A DNA stretch of 7,809 bases, taken from Planctomycetes bacterium RBG_16_41_13. GTDB taxonomy: Bacteria; Planctomycetota; Brocadiia; Brocadiales; Brocadiaceae. The number at the start of each line of letters is the position of its first letter. The first letter of the stretch is position 1. Location: contig MHYI01000007.1 in NCBI GenBank assembly GCA_001828295.1, positions 1-7,809 of the forward strand, given 5' to 3'. A model generated the notes under the pieces. The model saw only the letters and a program-made list of their open reading frames with translations, ran no database searches and was not told the DNA's origin. Below, in pieces: positions 1-5,580 of the stretch. Made by a program: the position numbers and the translations under genes.

Positions 1-42
1 TTTGTCTAAATTAACTGATAATGAATTTGCTTCGTCCGACAT
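1..42 (-). CDS. N-terminus of an unidentified protein (partial, runs off the left edge)
   Basis: Only 14 codons are inside the window, reading MSDEANSLSVNLDK from the ATG at 42-40. The call rests on a good ribosome binding site: AGGAG at 55-51 lies 8 bases before the ATG. The gene follows sbtB on the same strand after an 84-base gap, so it could be a third member of the sbtA-sbtB transcript or have its own promoter in the AT-rich gap. The visible residues are hydrophilic, with no signal peptide or membrane segment, and do not allow a family assignment. Confidence 0.6.
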   Translation of the reverse strand, partial: MSDEANSLSVNLDK

Positions 43-96
43 AATTCCCTCTCCTTGCATTTATAAATGGTAATAAAGAAATGTAAACGTTTGATA

Positions 97-136
97 GTTT
101 TATAAAACACCGTAAATCACGCACTATCACGGTGCG
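97..136. repeat. Small palindromes around the sbtB stop codon
   Basis: A perfect 12-bp palindrome, GTTTTATAAAAC, lies at 97-108. Next to it, CACCGT (108-113) pairs with ACGGTG (129-134), and CGCAC (120-124) pairs with GTGCG (132-136). The last two hairpins share bases and exclude each other in RNA. They cover the sbtB stop codon. On the minus strand, the first hairpin is followed by a short TTTT run, so a weak terminator or attenuator between sbtB and the next gene is possible. The stems are short, so this could be chance. Confidence 0.3.
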
Positions 137-438
137 GGAGAATGGCCTGATATCACAACAACATCTGAAACAATGAAAATTCCGCCAAACTTCCTTTTAA
201 TTGACATCATTGCTTCTGCTATTTTGTGCGCCTCGATATCATTGCAGATGACCATTATGTAACTATTTTTTAACAGATCGGTGATCTCGTCTCCCATCCT
301 TATCCCCCTGCCTCCTTTTCCAATCACATCTCTTATAATAGTATAGCCGGAAACCCCAATCTCATCCAGAAGTTCTACCACCGTCTTAATCTCCACGGAA
401 TCGGTGACAATTTCAACTTTTTTTCTATGTTTTATCAT
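127..438 (-). CDS. sbtB: SbtB-like PII-family signalling protein
   Basis: A small trimeric PII-like protein, predicted to sense nucleotides in the cytoplasm and bind the membrane transporter SbtA. From the ATG at 438 it has 103 residues, close to the roughly 110 of cyanobacterial SbtB. It begins with the beta strand KKVEIVTD, followed by ELLDEIGVSGYTI and a T-loop of the form GKGGRGIR (residues 40-47). R44 and R47 match the arginines that contact cAMP in Synechocystis SbtB. The C-terminal strand GGIFIVSDVVVISGH follows. The protein ends in SPAP, so the CGPEGC redox loop of cyanobacterial SbtB is absent. The ATG lies 8 bases after the sbtA stop. An in-frame TTG at 456, overlapping the end of sbtA, would add six residues. 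Neither start has a well-spaced Shine-Dalgarno site, which suggests translational coupling to sbtA. The family call is firm from sequence and neighbour; the ligand is inferred. Confidence 0.88.
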   Translation of the reverse strand: MIKHRKKVEIVTDSVEIKTVVELLDEIGVSGYTIIRDVIGKGGRGIRMGDEITDLLKNSYIMVICNDIEAHKIAEAMMSIKRKFGGIFIVSDVVVISGHSPAP

Positions 439-446
439 GTTCCTGT

Positions 447-1445
447 TTATTTCCAAAATAGAGTGATTATGTAAAAATACAGCGGAATGCCAACAATAAT
501 ATTAAAAGGAAATGTTATTGCCAGAGCCATGGGAACATACAGACTCGGATTTGCATCAGGAATGGACAATCTCATGGCCGCAGGAACAGCAATATACGAG
601 GCGCTGGCGCAAAGAACCGAAAATACCAACGCATCCGACTGGCTTAAGCCAATGAGTTTTGCTATGAAAATGCCAATGCAGGCATTAATCACAGGAATTA
701 CCATACTAAAAGCAGGGAGAAAAATACCTGTATTTCTTATGTCCCCGATTTTTTTTGCCGCAATAAGCCCCATATCAAGCAGGAAAAAACTCAACATTCC
801 TTTAAATATGTCTTTTGCAAAAGGGCTTAAAGTGTCCCACCCCTTCTCGCCTGAAACCAGGCCTATTAACAGGCTGCCTGTTATAAGCAGCACCGAGCCG
901 TTAAGAAACGCCTCATGCAGCACCTTCCCCCATGAAAAACCATAAGGTTCCGGTTCTAAACTTCCATCTTTCTTTTCTTTTTTTTCAAATAATTTGTAAA
1001 GCACAATGCCAATAACAATTGCCGGAGACTCCATAAGCGCCAGCGCTGCCACCATATATCCTCCGGATTCCGCCAAGCCGGATGTTTCAAGAAAAGTAAT
1101 GGCGGTGATAAACGTCACGGCGCTGATAGAGCCGTATGTAGCAGCAATTGCAGCAGCATTAGCGACATCCAGCTTGATCTTTAAAATAAAAAAGGTATAC
1201 ACCGGAACAAGCGCCGCCATGAGTATCGCAGCGCCAAGGGTTATGAAAACCGCATGGTTAATGCCTGTCTTATTTAATTCTACTCCGCCGTGAAATCCGA
1301 TGGCAAGAAGCAAATAAAGCGAAAAAAGTTTGGGTAAAGGCTCGGGAATTTTAAGATCTGATTTGCAAAATGATGCAATCATACCCAGGAAGAAAAACAA
1401 GACCGGCGGATGTAGCAAATTATCGATAATAATAGAAACATTCAC
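447..1445 (-). CDS. sbtA: Sodium-dependent bicarbonate transporter SbtA (DUF897 family)
   Basis: An inner-membrane importer that brings bicarbonate into the cell with sodium. The 332-residue protein is almost entirely hydrophobic, with about ten membrane segments. It shows the family hallmarks: HPPVLFFFLGMIASF near the N-terminus, YLLLAIGFHGGVEL (about 44-57), ATYGSISAVTF (about 102-112), a long MALMESPAIVIGIVLY-like segment, and LCASASYIAVPAAMRLSIP followed by NPSLY and TFPFNI near the end. A charged cytoplasmic loop (EKKEKKDGSLEPEP) divides the two halves. It is somewhat shorter than the 374 residues of Synechocystis SbtA, mainly in this loop. An ATG at 1451 is in frame but only one base from the AGGAG at 1457-1453. 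The GTG at 1445, 7 bases away, fits much better and starts the protein just before the conserved HPPVLFFFLG segment. sbtB follows at once and is the expected regulator. The substrate is inferred from the family. Confidence 0.93.
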   Translation of the reverse strand: MNVSIIIDNLLHPPVLFFFLGMIASFCKSDLKIPEPLPKLFSLYLLLAIGFHGGVELNKTGINHAVFITLGAAILMAALVPVYTFFILKIKLDVANAAAIAATYGSISAVTFITAITFLETSGLAESGGYMVAALALMESPAIVIGIVLYKLFEKKEKKDGSLEPEPYGFSWGKVLHEAFLNGSVLLITGSLLIGLVSGEKGWDTLSPFAKDIFKGMLSFFLLDMGLIAAKKIGDIRNTGIFLPAFSMVIPVINACIGIFIAKLIGLSQSDALVFSVLCASASYIAVPAAMRLSIPDANPSLYVPMALAITFPFNIIVGIPLYFYIITLFWK

Positions 1446-1452
1446 TTGCATT

Positions 1453-1457
1453 CTCCT
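1453..1457 (-). promoter_or_regulatory. Ribosome binding site that decides the sbtA start
   Basis: AGGAG on the minus strand (CTCCT on the plus strand). It is 1 base from the ATG at 1451 but 7 bases from the GTG at 1445. The normal spacing therefore favours the GTG as the sbtA start. Confidence 0.7.
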
Positions 1458-1460
1458 TTA

Positions 1461-1482
1461 CTTTTCCAGACTCACGGAAAAG
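1461..1482 (-). promoter_or_regulatory. Stem-loop just upstream of the sbtA ribosome binding site
   Basis: CTTTTCC (1461-1467) and GGAAAAG (1476-1482) form a perfect 7-bp stem with an 8-base loop. In the sbtA message the stem ends 3 bases before the AGGAG of the ribosome binding site. This position could tune translation or protect the 5' end. There is no poly-U after it, so it is not a terminator. The structure is seen in the sequence; a regulatory role is inference. Confidence 0.4.
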
Positions 1483-1748
1483 ACATGTTCTTTCCCGGCA
1501 TTTACATTGTCCTGCCTGACCATCCACTACCTATACCATAATAATAGCAATTCAACCTATGGCAAATAGTGTAAAACATAACGCCATTACTTCACTCGAT
1601 AAAAATAGAGCACGACGTAGAAATTTGAATTGTTTTTCTGCGTCTGCCAGCTCTTTGTTGCTCAATCAATATAAGAATTGAAGGACGCCTTTTGGAGTGT
1701 ATTTTCCGGTTCTCAATACTTAACTTAAATATCGTAAATAGGGACACC

Positions 1749-1791
1749 AAAAAAAAAGCCGCACAACGATATTGCTTTGTCATTGTGCGGC
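1749..1791 (-). terminator. Rho-independent terminator (minus strand)
   Basis: GCCGCACAA (1758-1766) and TTGTGCGGC (1783-1791) form a perfect 9-bp GC-rich stem with a 16-base loop. On the minus strand the stem is followed immediately by nine U residues (the A run at 1749-1757). This is a textbook intrinsic terminator for transcripts coming from the DUF2294 gene, and possibly for read-through from topA. It insulates sbtA from them. There is no T run after the stem on the plus strand, so it should act one way only. Confidence 0.88.
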
Positions 1792-2021
1792 CTATCCATT
1801 GACAGACGATAAAAAAAAATCGCCCCTCAAGTTTCTGCCCCGAAATCGGTTTAAAAGTATCCCGATGCTATATGAAAATTCTATGAAGTCAAGAAAAAAT
1901 AATAGCGCCAAAATGGAGTATCCCTTTACGAATTTTATTATGGGCAGGCATGAACACAAAGGCGTTTTGCGGCAGGGGAAAAACCCGTTTTTATCTGGAA
2001 ATTATCGTGTTGCACTTCTTT

Positions 2022-2390
2022 TTATTCCAGCTTTGGCGGAGAATCAAGGGTAAATAAAACAACTTTTTCTCCTGTTCTGGTGCTGATATCGGTGTGTAAA
2101 CTTATTGTTTTTTGATTTGTAATGGATTCCACAACGGCTTCCAAAAGCGGTCGTCCTTTTTCCAGCAAGGCAATTCTCATCTGTTTTATCAATGTTCTTC
2201 CATTGGCAATGTCTACAGGATTGGCAAGCTGGTACTCTGCTTTTGTAAGAACACCTTTTAACCTGACTAAAATCAGATCATCAACAATATAGGTTTTTGC
2301 TTCCAATGGTCCCCTGCCCATGTATTCTTTTTCGAATTTAATGATTGCTTCACTAATTTCAGCTTCTATTTGCCCTTTGGTTTTTTTCAT
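2022..2390 (-). CDS. DUF2294 / MpsC-type protein
   Basis: A 122-residue soluble protein matching the DUF2294 family (also called MpsC), recognised by the order of its parts: an N-terminal helix (KGQIEAEISEAIIKFEKEYMGRGP), a strand pair with DDLILVRLKGVLTKAE, a basic helix with LIKQMRIALLEKGRPLLEAVVESI, and a final TDISTRTGEKVVLFTLD strand. Length is normal for the family. In Staphylococcus the Mps proteins are described as a sodium-translocating, membrane-potential-generating system, and in Bacillus a DUF2294 gene (ybcI) sits beside DabA/DabB-type inorganic-carbon transport genes. The biochemical role of this subunit is not clear. AGAAG at 2399-2395, 4 bases before the ATG, is a modest ribosome binding site. 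The gene follows topA by 99 bases, has a plausible promoter of its own, and ends before a strong terminator. No DabA or DabB partner is in the window. The family call is by pattern recognition. Confidence 0.75.
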   Translation of the reverse strand: MKKTKGQIEAEISEAIIKFEKEYMGRGPLEAKTYIVDDLILVRLKGVLTKAEYQLANPVDIANGRTLIKQMRIALLEKGRPLLEAVVESITNQKTISLHTDISTRTGEKVVLFTLDSPPKLE

Positions 2391-2427
2391 AATACTTCTT
2401 TATTGAAAAGGTAAAAATATCAATACT

Positions 2428-2463
2428 CGTAAAATTATTTACGATTTACGATTTTAAATCGTA
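2428..2463 (-). repeat. Tandem heptamers and inverted repeats in the DUF2294 gene leader
   Basis: On the plus strand ATTTACG occurs twice in tandem, followed by ATTT (2437-2454). TACGATTT (2447-2454) pairs with AAATCGTA (2456-2463) around a single base, and CGTAAA (2428-2433) pairs with TTTACG (2438-2443). Because the heptamer is repeated, several alternative hairpins are possible in the leader RNA. The stretch lies just downstream of the predicted start of transcription. It could be a protein binding site, a leader structure, or a decayed intergenic repeat. Confidence 0.5.
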
Positions 2464-2464
2464 C

Positions 2465-2493
2465 CTTATAAATTGATAATTGACAATTATCAA
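2465..2493 (-). promoter_or_regulatory. Predicted promoter of the DUF2294 gene
   Basis: On the minus strand, TTGATA (2493-2488) and TATAAG (2470-2465) are separated by 17 bases, matching the sigma-70 consensus at 10 of 12 positions. The -35 box overlaps the topA stop codon. A second, overlapping pair (TTGTCA 2486-2481, TACGAT 2463-2458) also has 17-base spacing but a weaker match. The region is AT-rich, so chance matches are expected, but this is the best candidate. Confidence 0.5.
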
Positions 2494-2495
2494 TT
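2471..2495. repeat. 25-bp palindrome across the topA stop codon
   Basis: AATTGATAATTG (2471-2482) and its exact complement CAATTATCAATT (2484-2495) flank a single base. The palindrome includes the last codons and the TGA of topA and covers the -35 and part of the spacer of the predicted promoter for the next gene. It could be an operator, a transcript-end hairpin, or a member of an AT-rich dispersed intergenic repeat family. No U run follows it, so it is not an obvious terminator. Confidence 0.6.
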
Positions 2496-4796
2496 TTCCA
2501 TTTCACCTGTTGGTTCTTCGCTGGCAATAGGCAGCTCTTTCGAGATATAATCGCAATCAGGGTATTTGCTGCACCCGAAAAATATGCCGCCTTTTTTTGA
2601 ATAACGTTGTATTAAGTCGCCACCGCATTCATCTTTTGGGCATTTTATACCCGTAGGGAGGGATTTTATATTTCTGCATTTTGGATAGCCGGAGCATCCC
2701 ATAAATCTTCCTTTTTTGCTAAACCGGATAACCATCGGACTTCCGCATTTTTCACATTTTTCGTCTGTAGGTTCAACCTTTGTGGTTTCTCCCGTCAGAG
2801 ATTTTGTGTTTTTACAATTAGGATATGCTGAACAAGCCATGAATTTCCCATGGCGACTGGTTTTGATAATCATAGGGCTGCCACATTTTTCACAAACCTG
2901 CTCAGACGTCTCCGGAGGCACTGCCTCACCTTTTTCATCTAATGGCATCGTATTTTTACATTCCGGAAATGCCGAACAACCAAGGAATTTCCCATGCCTA
3001 CCCCATCTGATTACCATGGGTTTACTGCACAGATTACAACTCCGGCCGCTTTCCTCCGGGGTTCCTTTTACGCTTTTCATTTCGCCAATAGCTTTTTCCA
3101 AATCAACCTTAAAGGGTTCGTAAAACTCCTTCAGCACGGTCAGCCAATCAATTTTCTTATCCTCAATCTTATCCAATTCGTCTTCCATGTGTGAAGTAAA
3201 ATTTACATCCATTATTTTTTGAAAATGTTCTACCAGCTTTTCGGTAACCAATATCCCCAGTTCTGTTGCATAAAAAGCTCGTTTCTCCTGTTTCACATAT
3301 CCGCGGTCCTGAATTGTTGAAATAATCGTGGCATAGGTACTTGGTCTTCCTATCCCCATTTTTTCGAGAGTCTTTACCAGGGATGCTTCTGAATAACGCG
3401 GCGGAGGCTGGGTAAAGTGCTGTGATGACAAAAGTTGTATTAATTCAAGGACATGGTCTTTCTCCAGCGGCGGTAATATTTGCTCCTCCCGGTCAACTTC
3501 ATGCCCGGAAATAAGTGTATGCCCGTCAAATATCAATTCCCTGCCCCTTGTCTTAAAAATATATTGGTTGGAAGTGATTTCCACGTCAGTAATCGCATAC
3601 AGCGCCGGTTTCATTTGGCTTGCAACGAATCTCTTCCATATAAGTTCATACAGTTTATGCTGGTCCTTTGTAAGAAACTGTTTTATGGATTCAGGGGTAT
3701 ATTCCAGATATGTCGGCCTTACCGCCTCATGCGCACCCTGTGTGCCCTTTTTATTAGAGGCATATATATTGGATTTTTCCGGGAGATAGTCTTTCCCGTA
3801 ATTGCTTTCGATAAAGTTTCTGCATGACGTTAATGCCTGGTCTGAAACATGGAAAGAATCTGTCCTCATATAGGTGATTAATCCCACCGGACCCTCGGCG
3901 CCAACATCAATGCCCTCATAAAGTTGTTGCGCAATTAACATGGTCTTTTTTGCGCTAAACTGCAAACGAGTGGATGCCTGTTGTTGTAAAAGGCTTGTAG
4001 TAAATGGGGGGGGCGCATTATTGCGTTTTGTTTGTTTCTTTATGTTTGTAATAATAAATGAGGCATTTTGCAGTTTTTCGGTAATTTCCTTTGCCTGCTG
4101 TTCGTTTTTTATTTCTATATTTTTGTCTTCTAATTTTTGCAGAAGGGCCTTGAATGGTTTAATGTCGTCAGGTTTTTTACCCGGGGAGATGCTCTTTAGC
4201 TCTGCGGTTATTTTCCAATATTCCTGGGGTTTGAATTCGTTGATTTCTTTCTCGCGTTCTACAATAAGTCTGACAGCAACGGATTGAACACGGCCTGCGC
4301 TTAATCTTTTAGAGATTTTTTTCCACAGAAGCGGGCTTATTTTATAGCCAACAATGCGATCAAGTATTCTTCGGGCCTGTTGCGCATTTACCTTTTCCAT
4401 ATTAATTGGGCCATAGTGTTTAAAGGCTTCCTGGATAGCATCTTTTGTAATTTCGTTAAACGTAACGCGGCGTATTTTTTCAGGGGGGATATCCAGCGCC
4501 TTGTATAAGTGCCACGCAATCGCTTCTCCCTCGCGGTCAAGATCGGAAGCCAGATAAACAGTGCTGGCCTTTTTGGAATCGCTGATTAATTCATCAATTA
4601 ATTTTTTCCTGCTTGGTATTACTTTATATTCCGGGGTAAAGTCGTTTTCAATATCTACGGAGAGTTTTTTCGCAGGAAGGTCCCGAACGTGACCCATGGA
4701 GGATTTTACGAAGAAAGAAGCATCGAGAAACTTGCTTATGGTTTTAGCTTTCGCAGGCGATTCGACGATTACCAGGTTTATTTTAGACTTGGCCAT
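2490..4796 (-). CDS. topA: DNA topoisomerase I (type IA) with four zinc ribbons
   Basis: Relaxes negative supercoils by cutting one DNA strand through a 5'-phosphotyrosine link, then passing and resealing. All catalytic parts are present in 768 residues: an N-terminal Toprim domain with E12 (LVIVESPAKAKT) and the acidic triad D85/D87/E89 in ASDLDREGE; QQARRILDRIVGYKISPLLW (139-158); SAGRVQSVAVRLIVERE (167-183); the active-site tyrosine Y309 in GLITYMRTDS, with R311; EAVRPT (357-362); and MGIGRPSTYATII (480-492). The C-terminus carries four tetracysteine ribbons: C587/590/607/613, C635/638/655/661, C681/684/701/707 and C719/724/742/748. The last has a wider C-x4-C pair. E. coli has three such ribbons. 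AGAGG at 4808-4804 lies 7 bases before the ATG. The gene has its own promoter and is divergent from rpsT. A run of eight C encodes part of the conserved PPPFTTS motif. Confidence 0.98.
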   Translation of the reverse strand: MAKSKINLVIVESPAKAKTISKFLDASFFVKSSMGHVRDLPAKKLSVDIENDFTPEYKVIPSRKKLIDELISDSKKASTVYLASDLDREGEAIAWHLYKALDIPPEKIRRVTFNEITKDAIQEAFKHYGPINMEKVNAQQARRILDRIVGYKISPLLWKKISKRLSAGRVQSVAVRLIVEREKEINEFKPQEYWKITAELKSISPGKKPDDIKPFKALLQKLEDKNIEIKNEQQAKEITEKLQNASFIITNIKKQTKRNNAPPPFTTSLLQQQASTRLQFSAKKTMLIAQQLYEGIDVGAEGPVGLITYMRTDSFHVSDQALTSCRNFIESNYGKDYLPEKSNIYASNKKGTQGAHEAVRPTYLEYTPESIKQFLTKDQHKLYELIWKRFVASQMKPALYAITDVEITSNQYIFKTRGRELIFDGHTLISGHEVDREEQILPPLEKDHVLELIQLLSSQHFTQPPPRYSEASLVKTLEKMGIGRPSTYATIISTIQDRGYVKQEKRAFYATELGILVTEKLVEHFQKIMDVNFTSHMEDELDKIEDKKIDWLTVLKEFYEPFKVDLEKAIGEMKSVKGTPEESGRSCNLCSKPMVIRWGRHGKFLGCSAFPECKNTMPLDEKGEAVPPETSEQVCEKCGSPMIIKTSRHGKFMACSAYPNCKNTKSLTGETTKVEPTDEKCEKCGSPMVIRFSKKGRFMGCSGYPKCRNIKSLPTGIKCPKDECGGDLIQRYSKKGGIFFGCSKYPDCDYISKELPIASEEPTGEMEN

Positions 4797-4821
4797 TAGG
4801 ATACCTCTGAAAATAAGAAAA

Positions 4822-4850
4822 ATTTAAACAGGATGGACAATTTGTGTCAA
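4822..4850 (-). promoter_or_regulatory. Predicted topA promoter
   Basis: On the minus strand, a perfect -35 TTGACA (4850-4845) is followed after 17 bases by TTAAAT (4827-4822), which matches 4 of 6 consensus -10 positions. Transcription would start about 20 bases before the topA ATG, giving a short leader that contains the AGAGG ribosome binding site. Confidence 0.6.
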
Positions 4851-4999
4851 GATATTTTTAAGTCGTTGTTCATTATCATTCGTTTTGCAGGTTTTTTTCA
4901 GAAATTTAATCGCAAAACACTTGTTTATCAGGGACAGAAAATTATACCGTGCTTTTATACTAAAAAAAGCTTCCTCGATTTTTCTGAGTTTTTTTACTA

Positions 5000-5028
5000 T
5001 TGACATTATGTTATGAGTTAAATAAAGT
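5000..5028 (+). promoter_or_regulatory. Predicted rpsT promoter
   Basis: A perfect -35 TTGACA (5000-5005) is followed after 17 bases by TAAAGT (5023-5028), matching 4 of 6 -10 positions. This would give rpsT a leader of about 60 bases, long enough for the autogenous control known for S20 in other bacteria, though no specific structure was identified. Confidence 0.55.
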
Positions 5029-5096
5029 ATATTCCTGTGAAAATCAAAACAATTTATTTTTTCTTTAGTATTTAAGTGAAGAATGGGAAGGGTGTA

Positions 5097-5381
5097 ATGC
5101 CAACAACAAGCTCTGCGAAAAAAAGACTGCGACAAGATGAGAATCGCAATTTAATCAACAAGTCAAGGAAAACTGCGTTAAAGACCCAGGTAAAAAGGTT
5201 TTTATCGGCGTTACAAAGCAAAGATATTAAGGCCGCTGAATCTGAATATTGCCTGACCGTAAAGAAAATGGACAAAGGCGCTGCAAAAGGCATTTTGCAT
5301 AAAAAAAATGCAAGCAGAAAAAAATCCCGTTATGCAAAAAAGCTAAACGATTTAAAAACATCTGCAAAACAAGGCGGTTAA
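5097..5381 (+). CDS. rpsT: Small ribosomal subunit protein bS20
   Basis: A primary-binding protein of the 30S subunit that contacts 16S rRNA early in assembly. The 94-residue protein is very rich in lysine and arginine and is built of helices. It has the typical N-terminus (MPTTSSAKKRLRQ) and the conserved C-terminal rRNA-binding segment GILHKKNASRKKSR (65-78) followed by YAKKL. The ATG at 5097 gives the normal family start and follows a GGGAAGGG purine stretch at 5085-5092. A GTG at 5076 is in frame but would add seven residues not expected in the family. The gene stands alone, with its own promoter, divergent from topA and convergent with the BatA gene. Confidence 0.96.
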   Translation: MPTTSSAKKRLRQDENRNLINKSRKTALKTQVKRFLSALQSKDIKAAESEYCLTVKKMDKGAAKGILHKKNASRKKSRYAKKLNDLKTSAKQGG

Positions 5382-5433
5382 CCGGGGTAATAAACAACGA
5401 AGACCACAAACCAATAACCATTTAAAATAATGT

Positions 5434-5472
5434 TGAATTTTAAATTTTGAATTACCGGTAATTTAAAATTCA
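5434..5472. repeat. Nested inverted repeat downstream of rpsT
   Basis: TGAATTTTAA (5434-5443) and TTAAAATTCA (5463-5472) are exact complements. Between them lies the perfect 12-bp palindrome ATTACCGGTAAT (5451-5462), with seven extra bases (5444-5450) on the left side only. The rpsT transcript could fold here into a long AU-rich hairpin with one bulge, about 50 bases after the stop codon. No clean U run follows, so it is at best a weak terminator or a 3' end stabiliser. The rest of 5382-5627 has no gene. Confidence 0.5.
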
Positions 5473-5580
5473 TAATTTAAAAATATAAAATTTCTATTAA
5501 TCCATCCTACATGATTACTTCGTTCAACATGACGAAGGTTGCTGCCCGTTCCGCACTTGATATCTAAGCCCGCTAAATTC

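Larger units (their letters stand above)
1452..2021. other. 570-base gene-free stretch between the DUF2294 gene and sbtA
   Basis: No convincing gene is visible on either strand. The stretch holds a strong minus-strand terminator (1749-1791), which splits it into the roughly 230-base 3' untranslated region of the DUF2294 gene and a roughly 300-base region that must contain the sbtA promoter. A weak promoter candidate on the minus strand is TTGCCA (1565-1560), 17 bases, then ATTATG (1542-1537); its -10 box is poor. The stem-loop at 1461-1482 lies in the sbtA leader. Nothing in 1800-2021 resembles a known RNA gene, apart from a short ATCGG/CCGAT inverted repeat at 1845-1866. Confidence 0.6.
4797..5096. 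other. Divergent promoter region between topA and rpsT
   Basis: These 300 bases hold the two outward promoters listed separately (topA 4822-4850, rpsT 5000-5028) and about 150 AT-rich bases between them. The middle contains a perfect 7-bp inverted repeat, GTTTTGC (4882-4888) and GCAAAAC (4912-4918), with a 23-base loop; its role is unknown. No convincing small gene or RNA gene was seen. Confidence 0.6.

Noticed and set aside
487..1293. Long plus-strand open frames opposite sbtA
   Set aside because: They are shadows of sbtA, whose protein sequence matches its family throughout.
1592..1783. A 63-codon minus-strand open frame
   Set aside because: Its start lies in the terminator stem and the A run of the terminator would be coding. 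There is no ribosome binding site.
1758..1791. The perfect 9-bp inverted repeat considered as an operator or CRISPR-like unit
   Set aside because: It is single-copy here and followed by nine U on the minus strand, so a rho-independent terminator explains it fully.
1772..2053. A 93-codon plus-strand open frame in the gene-free stretch
   Set aside because: It starts within the terminator hairpin without a ribosome binding site and ends inside the oppositely oriented DUF2294 gene. Its composition is not like a recognisable family.
2716..4287. Several plus-strand open frames opposite topA
   Set aside because: They mirror the conserved topA coding sequence, including the zinc ribbon repeats, and have no supporting start signals.
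4824..5006. A possible 60-residue lysine-rich protein on the minus strand (MSIVKKLRKIEEAFFSIK...) in the topA-rpsT gap
   Set aside because: It has no ribosome binding site before the ATG at 5006, its start overlaps the rpsT -35 box, and its end runs through the topA promoter. AT-rich sequence readily gives lysine-rich open frames.
5076..5096. Upstream GTG start for rpsT
   Set aside because: It would add MKNGKGV before the standard S20 N-terminus and would make the purine-rich ribosome binding site part of the coding sequence.
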